A stretch of DNA of 64,000 nt, from positions 892,501 through 956,500 of the forward strand of contig CAUEEP010000725.1 of the NCBI GenBank assembly GCA_958450365.1. Reading direction: 5' to 3'. Shown here in pieces: positions 34,301 to 43,539 of this stretch. Source of the stretch: Mesorhabditis belari. Lineage: Eukaryota > Nematoda > Chromadorea > Rhabditida > Rhabditidae. The number at the start of each line of letters is the position of its first letter. The stretch's first letter is position 1. Below the pieces are notes generated by a model, which saw only the letters and a list, made by a program, of their open reading frames with translations, was not told the origin of the DNA and made no database searches. Position numbers and translations under genes: made by a program.

Positions 34301-34811
34301 AATGGCACAGCGATATGTTGGCTCAATGGTTGCCGACGTTCATCGCACATTTCTGAACGGTGGAATCTTTTTATATCCACCGACGGCTGATGCTCCGAAT
34401 GGAAAGGTAAAAGTTTAAAAGCAAATGCATCGATTTTTAATAATGGCTCTAATAATAACTCTAATAATAGCTGTAATAAGCTCTAATAATAGCTCTAATA
34501 AGCTCTAATAATAGCTCTAATAACAGCTCTAATAATAGCTCTAATAATAAGCTTTAATAAACAACTCAAATTTCAGCTTCGTCTACTTTACGAGTGTGCT
34601 CCAATGGCTTATCTTTGTGAACAAGCCGGCGGATTGGCGACAACCGGTAAATGTGACATTTTGGATATCTTGCCAACAAAGATTCATGAAAGGTAAAGAT
34701 CTAAAACCAAATTATTTCCTATTTTTCAACTTTAGAGCTCCAATCTACATGGGTTCAAGAAAAGATGTGGAAGAGCTTTTAAAATATTTGGAAAACGATC
34801 ACGCTGAATAG
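23666..34811 (+). CDS. fbp-1: Fructose-1,6-bisphosphatase
   Basis: The enzyme hydrolyses fructose 1,6-bisphosphate to fructose 6-phosphate, the committed cytosolic step of gluconeogenesis. Eleven exons join in matching phases: 23666-23749, 23854-23913, 24044-24124, 24205-24300, 25251-25344, 29929-30019, 32551-32626, 33486-33623, 34287-34406, 34577-34692, 34736-34811. They give 343 residues, the usual animal length. The AMP-site region is [18 protein letters not shown], followed by [18 protein letters not shown]. The metal/substrate motifs are SEEN and [11 protein letters not shown], with the KGKY segment before them. The fructose-phosphate site includes [17 protein letters not shown] with the catalytic Glu. 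The protein looks intact. Exon 4 uses an unusual donor (aat/gtcggt). Introns 5 and 6 are 4.6 and 2.5 kb and packed with repeats. Intron 5 holds an antisense gene and intron 8 a tRNA. Exon 6's 3' end is duplicated at 30149. The N-terminus is slightly long and unrelated to the core. Confidence 0.97.
24420..24565. repeat. Hairpin family H, short copy in FBPase intron 4
   Basis: Arms taactttcttctaagatttc... and ...catnaaagatt-type sequence surround a centre gtagatctcaacaagtgcaa. Related to 9580-10430 and 45095-46250. Confidence 0.65.
24935..25055 (+). repeat. Minisatellite in FBPase intron 4
   Basis: Alternating units of gataagctgacaagaaagct and gaccatttt repeat about five times with small indels. 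Confidence 0.8.
25428..25520 (-). pseudogene. tRNA-like sequence in FBPase intron 5
   Basis: On the minus strand, ggtggcctagttgataatgt matches an A box, and cacgggttcggggagc resembles a B box in a T-arm-like context. The anticodon arm (ctcggattcggag) pairs partly. The stem ends do not close into a canonical tRNA, so it is likely a pseudogene of a long-arm tRNA. Confidence 0.4.
26044..26505 (+). repeat. Two (GTCT)n arrays in FBPase intron 5
   Basis: Both arrays (26078-26245 and 26446-26496) follow the same lead-in, actatatataaagggactaa or gtagatataaaggaactaag, and then gacgtctgtc. The lead-in plus tetranucleotide array also occurs at 28284 (ctactatataaaagagcagt) and 56390 (ctatataaaaagcagtgtct). 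This suggests a mobile unit with a microsatellite tail. Confidence 0.85.
27018..27320 (+). repeat. 153-bp tandem duplication in FBPase intron 5
   Basis: Two copies (27018-27170 and 27171-27320) differ at a handful of positions. Both preserve a 35-codon frame starting at ATG ([20 protein letters not shown]... and [20 protein letters not shown]...) and ending [14 protein letters not shown] plus stop. Splice signals around it are absent, so coding is doubtful, but the similarity in frame is noted. Confidence 0.75.
27706..28038 (-). CDS. Small ubiquitin-like protein, nested antisense gene
   Basis: Two exons on the strand opposite FBPase, wholly inside its intron 5. Exon 1 is 28038-27882 and exon 2 is 27842-27706; donor aatg/gttagt and acceptor ttctag join in phase 1. 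The ATG lies three bases after an acceptor-like ttttcag, which suggests trans-splicing. The 97-residue product begins [20 protein letters not shown], then [13 protein letters not shown]. This is the beta-hairpin and first helix pattern of ubiquitin (MQIFVK..TLEV...TIENVKAK). It later has [20 protein letters not shown], matching the last ubiquitin strands (TLxDYNIxxxxxLHLV). There is no C-terminal Gly-Gly, so conjugation is unlikely; it may be a binding or adaptor domain. The insertion between helix and last strands ([20 protein letters not shown]) is unusual. Confidence 0.75.
28284..28572 (+). repeat. (GGCT)n(GTCT)n array and (AAGTAAGC)n array
   Basis: A ctactatataaaagagcagt lead-in precedes ggctggctggct and then gtctgtctgtat repeats to about 28385. 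A second array of aagtaagcaagtaagc units occupies 28508-28572. Both are in FBPase intron 5. Confidence 0.88.
29319..29640 (+). repeat. 11-bp minisatellite gggcaatgatc, about 27 copies
   Basis: A near-perfect array of gggcaatgatc runs to about 29557, then alternates with aagcgatc units to 29640. Because the unit is 11 bp and has no stop, all three minus-strand frames stay open ([11 protein letters not shown] repeats). These are not genes. It ends about 290 bp before FBPase exon 6. Confidence 0.95.
30040..30650. mobile_element. Palindromic element P inserted in duplicated FBPase intron 6 sequence
   Basis: The palindrome at about 30265-30540 has arms gctagactacgcaacactcc / gttgcgtagtctagctttaa and outer tags accataaataccctgtag / cagtatttacggtaggtt. 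Immediately before it lies a second copy (30149-30200) of the exon 6 end and donor (atatggttgctgccgggtga). On both sides are copies of gattgatttcatcggttcat ... ctctagtagcctaggag (30060-30140 and 30546-30625). So the insertion is accompanied by duplication of local gene sequence. Confidence 0.85.
30663..30800 (+). repeat. Minisatellite ccagaaatccagaaat
   Basis: Octamer units ccagaaat with periodic ccagaagtctaatat interruptions, indicating a higher-order unit of about 60 bp. Located in FBPase intron 6. Confidence 0.88.
31303..31672 (+). repeat. tRNA-like head with tandem (gtctaGattcga)n tail
   Basis: The sequence gagcagcggtcgtctagagg ... tgctggactacag resembles the 5' half of a tRNA (A box gtcgtctagaggatggtgtg). 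It is followed by arrays of gtctagattcgag units that carry the B-box core GATTCGA. The block agaaccaatgccgctttttg...gggttccagtctagattct repeats three times (31340, 31460, 31570) as a higher-order unit of about 110 bp. Confidence 0.7.
31998..32427 (+). mobile_element. pogo/Tigger-like transposase fragment between direct repeats
   Basis: A frame at 32100-32290 reads [20 protein letters not shown], and later [20 protein letters not shown]. This matches the start of the DDE domain of pogo/CENP-B-type transposases (DExxVWxD... VTVMLxARADGxKLKPFVVF), with the catalytic Asp of the first motif replaced by Gly. Only about 65 codons survive. The fragment is flanked by direct repeats of about 110 bp (31998-32115 and 32312-32427; both contain taccaattttacgacaaaaa-type sequence and gatcactgtttttgttcaca). 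Located in FBPase intron 6. Confidence 0.7.
33873..33945 (+). tRNA. tRNA-Arg (anticodon TCG)
   Basis: A 73-nt complete cloverleaf: acceptor stem GACCGTG/CACGGTC with discriminator G, D arm GCCT...AGGC, anticodon stem TCGGA/TCCGA with loop CTTCGGA (anticodon TCG), T arm GCAGG/CCTGT with TTCGAGT. It decodes CGA. It lies in FBPase intron 8 on the same strand. Unlike the other tRNA-like sequences here, every stem pairs. Confidence 0.97.
34128..34280 (+). repeat. (caattcaaatc)n minisatellite
   Basis: Eleven-base units caattcaaatc, decaying to variants with atttcaattcg towards 34275, directly before the acceptor of FBPase exon 9. Confidence 0.92.
34437..34562 (+). repeat. (ctctaataatag)n minisatellite
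   Basis: Units of ctctaataatag and ctctaataag fill most of FBPase intron 9. Confidence 0.9.
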
Positions 34812-34849
34812 TGTCAATCAATAAACTTTTCAATTTTTCTATAAAAAAA

Positions 34850-34974
34850 TCAAAGCTTAAGCAAACGTTAAGCTTAAAATTAAATGAAATAACGTTCTTC
34901 ACTGGGTTGAGTAATGTGATGTGAGTAATGTGTTCGTTTCAATGTTATTCAATGATTAAGTACGATCTCAAGTA
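34850..34974 (+). repeat. First copy of a 125-bp segment seen three times
   Basis: Just after the FBPase stop and its probable polyadenylation signal (aataaa at 34820), the segment aaatcaaagcttaagcaaac ... cgttcttcactgggttgagt ... gttattcaatgattaagtac occurs. Related copies lie at 36115-36233 and 52240-52370, so the end of the FBPase transcript may be the source of the duplicated block. Confidence 0.75.
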
Positions 34975-36109
34975 TTGGGTTTGGTGAATTGAAAACTGCG
35001 GGACTTTGAACTAAAATTTATTCAACATCAAAACCATAAATTCCTTCCTAATAATTTCCATTATTATTGACGACTGAAGCTGGGCGACATCGCACAGAAT
35101 CCCTCGTGGCCTCAACAGGATATCGTCAAGCTGTCAACGATGTCTGTCTTAGCTGTATGTGAAGGTCAGCTTCGCAAACATTTACGTGTCCAAGGAAACG
35201 CAAGGAGTGCCAAGCCTTGCGTTTTGTTGGGAGGCTAAAATTGTTGTTCACACGATTTTTTTAAATTCTGATCAAATAAACTGGTGCATGTGGAACTTAA
35301 TAAAATACGCTAAAACAATTTAGAAAGGCTTTTTGGTTAAAAAAAAACGGCTAATTGCAAAAGGTCACGAAACGGACTTTTTTAAACAAAATATTCGATT
35401 GGTGAATTGAAAACTGCGGGACTTTGAACTAAAATTTATTCAACATAAAACCATCAATTCCTTCCAAATAATTTCCATTATTATTGACGACTTCTGCCCA
35501 TTTTACAGCCAATTTGCGGATTCCTCTTTCGTAGTAGGATTTTGGTTTGTGTGTGAGACAAGTATGAGACTCAAAAATGGAGGACTGGAGATGTCAGCCG
35601 TCAGCTCAGTTTGAGCACTTTCTTCAAAAGAAACCCATTTTGGTGTCGATAGAAAAGTTGTAGAGAATCAAAAATTAGGCTTATATCCAAATTTCCAAAA
35701 AGATACACTCAGTAGTTTCGCTTAAAATGCAAGTTTTGTGAAAATTTGGCATTTCTTTTGTGTAAACTTGGCATTTCTTGAAAACGAGTTTTTGAATCAT
35801 TCTGAAAATTTGGATATAAGCTTGATTTTTGATTCTCTACAACTTTTCCATTGACACCAAAATGGGTTTCTTTTGAAGAAAGTGCTCAAACTGTCACAGA
35901 TGACAATAGCCCGCAGTTTTTACTAAGCCAGTAAAAATTTGAATTGCTGTTTTAAAGAAAATCGCTGAACAGATCGTTTTCAAATTTGAAAGACTTATAT
36001 AATCAAATAAGCTCTATCTTTTTTACTTTGGCACTAAAATAGATTTGTTTTGAAGAAAGTGTCCAAATACATATTACAATAGCCCGCAGTTTTCAATTCA
36101 CCAACCCAA
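34975..36109. mobile_element. MITE family W, copy 3, composite
   Basis: The left end ttgggtttggtgaattgaaa follows a TA at 34973-34974 and the right end ttttcaattcaccaacccaa precedes a TA at 36110-36111. A second start without a clean end (ttggtgaattgaaaactgcg) is at 35399, so one copy has inserted into or recombined with another. An extra block at 35925-36060 (ctaagccagtaaaaatttga) is shared only with copy 4. Confidence 0.85.
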
Positions 36110-36235
36110 TAAAATTACATGCAAAATCAAAGCTTAAGCTAACGTTAAGCTTAAAATGAAATGGAATAACGTTCTTCACTGGGTTTTCTTAATGTGAGTA
36201 ATGTATTTGTTTCAATGTTATTCAATAATTAAGTA

Positions 36236-36802
36236 TTGGGTTGTCCAGTTATGAATGCGCGTTTTTACTATTTTGTAAATTTCTCAAGGTATCGGACAGC
36301 TGTATATGAGTGTTATATATCATTCGAAAGCTGAAGATCTCCTCTACATTTTGATATAAAAAGTTTTTGAATTTGTTCAGCTTTTTGGGAAATTGACTGC
36401 ACAAAGAGAGAGGTCGTTTTCGAAAAAACCCATTCCAGCTTAGCTAATCCTCAAGTTTTATGGTGTAAAATAGCCGCCCAGAAAAGAAAAGGTGCTCTGA
36501 AATTGTTATATTTTTTAAAAAAAGTTGTATTGATATATCTATTGGCCAAACATCAAACGGTTAACTCAATTTGAGCGGAGCCAAAACTTGATCCAAAGGC
36601 ACCTTTCCATTTTTTTGGCCACCTCTTCTTCTGTGCCATCAACTTGCCCAAAAGCTGGACAAATTCAAAAGCTTTTTATATCAAAATGTAGAGGAGATCT
36701 TCAGCTTTCGAATAATACTCATATATATCTTTTTCTTGATTTCGGTATCTTGAGAAATTTACAAAATAGTAAAAAACGCGCATTCATAACTGGACAACCC
36801 AA
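36236..36802. mobile_element. MITE family V, 567 bp, with TA duplication
   Basis: Terminal inverted repeats ttgggttgtccagttatgaa and ttcataactggacaacccaa are flanked by TA. Inner arms gaaagctgaagatctcctct / agaggagatcttcagctttc are also inverted. It interrupts a segment that is uninterrupted in the duplicate at 52361, confirming its limits. No transposase is present; an open frame of 77 codons inside is not convincing. Confidence 0.95.
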
Positions 36803-37029
36803 TACAATCTCAAGTACTTAAACAAAATTTGTGCTTAAGGATCTCAAAATTTAGCTGAAAAGCTGTTTTCAAAAGGATTATTTTCTCAAAAATTCAAAAG
36901 AGTTGCCAGTTTTTTCGAAAGATTTTTTAAATCTATCAACATTTTTCACTAGATTTATGAGTTTGTGTGAAAATTAAAATAAAACAAAAGCTTTAAAGTC
37001 TTTAAAGAACTTTAAAGTCATCTCAATGA

Positions 37030-37100
37030 ACTTATGACCACATCACAGAAATAACCACTAGCCCTCTGAGCCGTCTGGAGCCAGTCTTTGAAGACCAAAA
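37030..37100 (-). pseudogene. Decayed lustrin-type half repeat
   Basis: On the minus strand ASGYFCDVVISS resembles the GYxCHxG segment of lustrin-type repeats, but the preceding Cys are not recognisable. The same relic occurs in the duplicate at about 52565-52640. It may derive from the same gene as the exon at 37291-37435. Confidence 0.35.
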
Positions 37101-37290
37101 CTTATTAGCTAGTTTGTATGTTTACAAGGCTCATAAGCAGGTAATTTTCATAAAATTTGACTCATCTTTCCGAGCTCTACAAGATGTGCTAATACTGCAT
37201 ATTGAGATTCCACCGAGCTCCAACCGGTTTCTTGTTAACAAGTTAACTCAGTTACAGCGAGTAAATCTTTTAAGAGTCATAGTTTCTCAC

Positions 37291-37435
37291 TTCCAGGGCA
37301 ACAATTCGTAGTTTCGGGTGAGCTGCCCACATGACAGAAATAACCGGCTGTGCAAGTGTCCTCTCCTCCACAAATCACTGGTTCTCTTTCAGGTGACAAC
37401 AATGGTTCACCATCTTTGCACGGGTTTGGCAAGAC
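37291..37435 (-). pseudogene. Orphan exon with a lustrin-type Cys-rich domain
   Basis: The exon lies between an acceptor (ctcaattcag) and a donor (ggaa/gtgaga). It reads LPNPCKDGEPLLSPEREPVI, then CGGEDTCTAGYFCHVGSSPE, then TTNCCPG. The spacing NPCxxGxPL...C...C..GYxCHxG....CCP is that of the lustrin Cys-rich repeat found in many secreted nematode proteins, often with Kunitz domains. All six Cys are present and the frame is open, so the exon itself could work. I found no partner exons on either side before Porcupine or FBPase, so it is either a fragment or part of a gene I cannot trace. Confidence 0.6.
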
Positions 37436-37439
37436 TGAA

Positions 37440-38860
37440 TTGAGAATATTTTAAACTGAGAGTCGACTTGGCTAAAGTCGTTTTCCTCGTCTTTTCAACA
37501 CTTTAAAATAAAACAAATCACGAGAACTTTAAAGGCAGCTCAATGAACTTACAATGAACTCAATGAACTGCGGCATATATTGTGTTGAGCTCTACAAAAG
37601 GATGATTTTCTCAAAAACCATAAGAGTTCACAGGTTTTTCGTTTAGATCTTTAAAAACTAGAGACTTTTTTTTACTAAATTCATTCAAAAATTGAAAACT
37701 TCATTTGTTTCAGATAAGACTTTAAAAGTGATTGCTTGAAATTTGTCAAAAATATGCTCATTTTTGTTTAGCCAAGATATGCTCGCATTTGCAATAATGC
37801 ACTACTTTTATAGGAGCTCAAAAAGCACGACTTTTTATAGTATTTAACTCTAAAAACGTATTAATGCAGAAAAAGACGATTTGCGATTTTTTAGAGGCCC
37901 CAAACTCGAATTAAATTGTTTTTAGCATCATGCCACATAGCATTTTTGTACTGCTTGGCAAAGTCATCAAAAAAATGTTACAGTTTTTCTATTCTATGGA
38001 AAATTACGTATAGATTTTGAATAATCGTTGTTTTTCAACTTAGGTTGTCTTAGAAAGATAAAAAGATGCATAAAACGCAACCCTATAGATGCTGGACTCT
38101 GTAATCAGCTTTGGACATACTCTGTAATCAGCTTTGGACATCTGACCGCCCCAACTTGGCCCTAACTTTTCCTGACTATGAGCTACAGATTCTCGGGCTC
38201 ACTATCAGTGATCTTCTTGACAGTTTTTTTTTGCCTGGTGTCAGTTTTTTAATCTATCCATTAAATCACATTTTATTATTGCCCGAAGACAAACACCCGT
38301 TCATTGGATTTACTACCCAAAAACCCTTCAATTATTGGTGAGAATGATGTGGGCTAGAGAGAGAGAAAAGAAGGGATAAAGGGGTTTTGGAGGGGTGTTC
38401 TGGATGGGATTTGAATTTTGGTGGGAGAGGGTGGAGGTCACTTGGCGTCCCCTACCAAACCTTTCTTCCTCTACTTTCCCCATCCCTAGAGAACAAGAAC
38501 ACATAACAAGAGGGTACAAGAGAGAGCCTCGTGACCTCCTGGTGGGTGGGAGGTGGGTGGGAGGTGGATGGGTGGGTGGCTGGGATACTCCGCCCCAGTC
38601 AAGACACCATTTCCTCTGTCCATCTCTTCTCTCTTCACCCAACAGATCGTCGACTATTTGGAGCGTTGCCAGTGCTAGCAGCAATCCTTTTCTTCTCTGC
38701 ACCCTCACCCAAGCCATCTTTCTCCTCTCTGTGACCTACAGATGTTTTCGCGGTTTTTATAAAAATTGAAACAGATGCCTTAAAATAGATCTCCTTCGTT
38801 TTCTTAGGTTTACTTTAATATTCGATTTAAACACTAAACTCTTATGCCGCTTTACCTTCC
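37440..38860. other. Intergenic DNA, including a GC-rich patch
   Basis: No splice-supported exon is seen. From 38340 to 38730 composition shifts sharply to G- and C-rich (gtgggtgggaggtgggtggg near 38545), with a small duplication (tactctgtaatcagctttgga twice near 38095-38130) before it. The patch could be regulatory for Porcupine or a foreign insertion. Confidence 0.45.
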
Positions 38861-38865
38861 CAGTT

Positions 38866-39445
38866 CCTAGTTTCAAATCTCTGGCTTGAAATTTTAAGAT
38901 TTAAAATCAAATTCTCAGACTTCTCTTGAAAGCAACTTAGGTTTAGGCTTACAAGGCTTGCTTAGGCCTAGAATTACAAGGCTTGCTTAGGCTTAAGCTT
39001 ACAAGGCTTAGTTAGGCTTAGGCTTACAAGGCTTACTGAGGCTTAAGCTTACAAGGCTTGCAAGGCTTACTTGGGCTTAGACTTACAAGGCTTGCTTAGG
39101 CTTAGGCTTACAAGGCTTACTTAGGCTTAAGCTTACAAGGCTTACTTAGCCTTAAAAGTTCCCAGTTCCTAGTTTCAAATCTCTGGCTTGAAATTTTAAG
39201 ATTTAAAATCAAAATCTCAGACTTCTCTTGAAAGCAACTTAGGCTTAAGCTTGCAAGGCTTGCTTAGGCCTAGAATTACAAGGCTTACTTAGGCTTAGAA
39301 TGACAAGGCTTGCTTAGGCTTAGGCTTACTTAGGCTTAAGCTTACAAGGCTTGCTTAGGCTTAGGATTACAAGGGTTACTTAGGCTTAGGCTTACAAGGC
39401 TTACTTAGGCTTAGACTTAGACTTACAAGGCTTACTTACCCTTAA
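38866..39445 (+). repeat. Higher-order tandem repeat (lacking genes), unit about 290 bp
   Basis: Each of two large units begins cccagttcctagtttcaaat (38871 and 39160) and a non-repetitive 80-bp head, followed by about 200 bp of gcttacaaggcttacttagg minisatellite. The two minisatellite blocks differ in copy number. It ends about 300 bp before the Porcupine start. Confidence 0.92.
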
Positions 39446-39742
39446 AAGCCATTCAAACTCAGATTCCCTGGTATTGATAATCGATCTAGCAAAGATTAAG
39501 ACATTTTACTGTACAGAAAAACTCGTCTCTACGTAGTTTTTTGCTACAATTTCTTTTGTTTATCGAAATCTTTTCCTTCTTTCCCTAGTCGATGATCCCT
39601 GAGCGTTATCATGTTGCACTTTTCTCTTTTTTTCCGTTTTTTTTCTATTTGTTCTGCACTTACCTTTCTCCTGCTTCACCTTTCCTTTTGTTTTTGCAAT
39701 TTTAAATCCATAATCGATCTAGTAAAAACGTTTTTTAGTGAA

Positions 39743-42700
39743 ATGACATCCGCCGACGTGGTGGATCAACTCGTTCCCGAGGTGCCCGAGAGCTGGTTTC
39801 GATGGCCATCCGGATGGGGTGATTTAAGTAAAATCTCGCAGATTCAGGTTGGGAATTGCAGTATTAGAGAACAAAATTTCCACTTCTAGGTCTTAAAATC
39901 AACCAAAATTTGTTTGAAACATTGAACTTGACATTTAGACTTGCTCAAGAGGAACGTTGGCTTCTGTCCAGGCTCAGATCATCTACTCGATCGTTCTTAC
40001 TCTTGTTGGACGCCTAGCCACTCGCTCTCGTGAGTTTTTAGCTTAATAAGGGATAGGCTGACTAATACTGACTGACTAGGCCAACGCTGAAGTTGACTTT
40101 AAATAACAAGACTTTAAATAACAAGTCGAGTAGTTCAACCAAATCCAATTCCAGCGACTTTCGTCCATCGCTGGCTTCTCAACCCGTTCCTCGTCTTCCT
40201 CGGCTATCTCTCGCTCGTGCAATGGCTCGACAACCCTTTCGTGATCAGAACAGCTTTAATCGGCTCGATCATTTCCGCTGTCATCATCAAGTATGCCTCA
40301 TGCAAATGGAGTGGATATGGATTCACCTTGGCTGCTCTTGGATACATCGTTGCTCTGTAAGTTTGGAACCAAGGGGAATTGAACCCTCGATCTTTTGCTT
40401 ACCGAGCAGATTCTCTACCACGCTATTAGAGCCTTCTTTGCCTTTGAAGAAATAGAAAAGATAAGGAAGAGAAAGAAAGGAAGAAAGAAAAGGAAATACC
40501 CGGGCCTTCAGAGGCTGGAAAATCAGATCACAGTCATTAGTAAAGGAATTGGCAATGAATTTAGAAATCTGTAATCAATCTTTAATCAATTTTGTAACCT
40601 TCTTTCAGTGAATACCGTCTACCAGCCAATCAATTCACCGCATCGCGTGGTTGTCTGATGATTTTAGCGATGAAGCTCTCAGCTCTTGCATTCGATTTTC
40701 AAAAGTCGCTGGCTCGCAGACGGGTGAATATTAAATATCTCTAGCTTTTTATCTAGATTATTCACCAAATTCTACATCTAACTAAGTTCTACAGCTTGAC
40801 AGGTGCAAAATTTACAGACCATATTTCTCTAATAGTAGTGCACCCCCGGCGAGCCGAGTTGGTGACAATTTTACAGTTTCCAAGCTTTTGCAGAAGCTCA
40901 ACACTCAAATTCCCTACTAGATCTCATCGTCAGCTACATTTTCCAACCCCACATCGATAGGTTCTGATAAGCGGTTCTCGAGAGGCAAAGCTTTTAGGCA
41001 AAGCTTAAGATTCACTACTATCAGAGAGAATACAGTAATCATTAGCTGTCTATCTGTCTAAAAAGACTGATTTCTTTAAATCTATCAATTTTTGATCACA
41101 AATCAAGGAATTTTCTTAAATTTCAGACTGCCGATCTCCCCTCAATGGTCTCCTATTTGATCTCTCCAGCCACTATTCCATTCGGTCCATTCTTCACTTT
41201 TGATCAACACCTTCGCTCGTTAGCCCCACAAAAGTGGAAGGTAAAGGAAGAAAAGGAATCTTCTCTTTAGAGTTCTTTTTTTTAGCAAGAATTCCAATCA
41301 CTCATCAAAGCCTCATTCGCTTTATTGATTGCCGGTTTCTGTCTTGTTTACTCATCTTGCATCATCGAGCTCGTCTTTCCCAAATGCCAATGTCTCAAGG
41401 AGTATGGAATCGCGCAATCTTTCCGCTTCTCACACTATTTTGTGTGCTTCTTGTCGCAAGGTTGGCTTAGATATTAGTATTAGATAAAATAAGAGTACTC
41501 TAGAGTACTCTAGAGTAACAAGAGTACTCTAGAGTAACAAGAGTACTCTAGAGTAACAAGAGTACTCTAGAGTAACAAGAGTACTCTAGAGTAACAAGTA
41601 CTCTTGTTACGGTACTCTAGGTACAAGGTACTCTAGAGTAACAGGTACTCTAGGTACAAGGTACTCTAGGAGGTACTCTAGAGCAATAAGAGTACTCTAG
41701 AGTACTCTAGTAATAAGAGAAAGTTATAGAAGTTAAGTTAAGAAGTTTAAATTAAGAATAACCGGCAACTGTAGCCGACAAAGCCAGTAATTTCCTTTGA
41801 AATTTAATGTTAGAGTTAGCATAATCAAATCAAATTGACTTCTATAATGACTTCTATGATGACTTCTTGTTTCCAGCGTTGGCCCAACTCTCTGGAGTGA
41901 GCACTGTCGCCGTGAATCCTCATCTCATCGAGATCCCATGGTCAATGAAAGATGTGGTCGTTGCTTGGAACATTCCAATGCACAATTACCTCAAGAAATG
42001 TGAGTAATGGCAACAATGAGATAGCAATAAAGATATTGCAAAATGAAATAAGCTATTATATTCAAGTGTTCTAGGTTTTTTAAACCAAAAAATTGCAGGA
42101 TAACATTGTCTGACTAGGACGTTTTTTCGCCGATTTTCACTGATCTTTTTCTAAGCACTGGTTAAAGTTAAAAATAAATGTAATAGCTTAAAAAATTCCC
42201 CTATCTTTCTACTTTAATTTGATACTTAAGCGCACAAAAACGAGTGTCTAGACGCCGAGAAATGAGTTGTTCTTTGAGTGTAAACTTAGGTTACGCTCTT
42301 AGGGCTTTTATGAGCCCTATAGGGGTTTTACGAGCCCTATAGGGCTTCTACGAGCTTTTACCTGCTCACCCACTTCACTCTGAGTCTTAATGAAAATGTT
42401 CTCCTTAATAATATGATAATTGAAATGAAATCCTTTTAGACATCTTCAACGAGGTTCACCGTTTTGGCGGCGTGTTGGCTCTTGCGGCTACTTTTGCCAC
42501 CTCAGCCCTCTTCCACGGATTGAATTTCCAACTCTCCACTGTGCTCTTCTCACTTGGATTCTATTGCTATGCTGAGCATGGTTAGTTTTGTAAATTAACT
42601 TTAGATCAAAGACCTACAGAGAAGTTGGTTCACTTTGCTTAGATAAACTTGCTTGCTTAGATAATTTGAATTGATCTATAAAGTACCGAGAAAAGAGCCA

Positions 42701-43399
42701 CTTACTAGTATCGATAATAAGGTATTTCTTTCTGTCCTTCTTTCTTTCTTTCTTCCCCCTTGTCTTTCCTTCTTTCTCTAGACAACTAAGGTGCCAAATA
42801 GCTCAGTCTGGAAAGCGAACGGTCTAGTTTCAATCCCCTCTCCAGAAATCAACTTTTTCAATTCCTTTTCAGATCAAAAACTCTATGATAAACTTATTGT
42901 TTTCAGAGCTTCGTGAGAAACTCTCAAATCGCTTCGTGTTGTCGCGTTTCCGTCGCGGAAAGCGTAATTGGGCTGCTCTTATCATCAACGCGATCTTCTT
43001 GGTGATCAACGTCTATCATTTGATCTATTTGGGAATGGTGTTTGATGGAAGTCAAAGTGATACTGGTGAGTTGAATATCAAAAACGGGATTTGGTTTAGC
43101 TTTACTAGGAAAAGGGTTTCATTTCTTTAATCATCTCAAAAGACTAGATCTAGTATTCTAAAATGCTTGAAGAATTGCGGTGAATAAGGCATTCACCGCA
43201 ATTCTTCAAGCATTTTGTGCATTTTCTAAGAGCAGCATCATTATTACTATTATATTCTTATATTAGTATTATTCCTATTATGTTATTTGTTCCAGGTTAC
43301 TCCTCAAAGCATACACTTTCCGTGTGGCAACGTCATCACTTTGTCTCGCCGGCGATCGCTGCTGTCACCTATCTTCTCTCTGTTCTTCCAATTTTCTGA
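39743..43399 (+). CDS. Porcupine-type MBOAT protein-serine O-palmitoleoyltransferase
   Basis: Porcupine attaches palmitoleate to Wnt proteins in the ER membrane, which is required for their secretion; the C. elegans orthologue is mom-1. Ten exons join in phase: 39743-39847, 39939-40029, 40155-40356, 40609-40723, 41127-41240, 41286-41460, 41877-41999, 42440-42580, 42907-43065, 43296-43399. The protein has 442 residues, near the family's usual 450-460. It is polytopic, with hydrophobic segments such as FLVFLGYLSLVQWL and LIGSIISAVII. Family landmarks include RGCLMILAMKLSALAFDF, IPWSMKDVVVAWNIPMHNYL, and the catalytic His in TSALFHGLNFQLSTVLFSLG. The start lies four bases after tttttttag, suggesting trans-splicing. 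Intron 6 holds a minisatellite; introns 3 and 8 hold tRNA-like sequences. All phases agree and no stop interrupts, so the gene looks functional. Confidence 0.95.
40362..40436 (-). pseudogene. tRNA-like sequence in Porcupine intron 3
   Basis: On the minus strand the A-box-like atagcgtggtagagaatctg and B-box gagggttcaattccccttgg are well spaced. The acceptor ends (ggctcta and tggttcc) pair only at the first two positions and the base before the putative anticodon is C instead of T. Likely a degenerate tRNA. Confidence 0.45.
41490..41712 (+). repeat. agtactctagagtaacaag minisatellite
   Basis: Units of 19 bp, each containing the palindrome agtactctagagtact, repeat about ten times in Porcupine intron 6, with a diverged 3' part (ggtactctaggtacaa). 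Confidence 0.92.
42790..42850 (+). pseudogene. tRNA fragment-like sequence in Porcupine intron 8
   Basis: The A-box region caaatagctcagtctggaaa is followed too soon by a weak B-box (gtttcaatcccc), so the anticodon arm is largely missing. A CT-rich run (tttctttctttctttctt) lies upstream. Confidence 0.35.
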
Positions 43400-43539
43400 A
43401 AGCAAAATTGATTTTAAAGAAAAAATACAACAAAATCTACTTCTTCTAAAGCTCTTTTCCTATTTAATTATCAAAAATAGCTCTGAAGTGCCCAAAATGG
43501 TTCCTTTTTTAGCTGTAACTTTTTTTCTTCTCTTTTTAG

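Noticed and set aside
36588..36821. 77-codon frame inside the MITE at 36236-36802
   Set aside because: The element is non-autonomous; the frame has no transposase motifs and crosses the element's right end.
38328..38769. Open frames on both strands in the GC-rich patch, with PPTHPPPTH
   Set aside because: Low stop density from GC-rich composition; the Pro/His repeat is the ggtgggtggga microsatellite read on the other strand.
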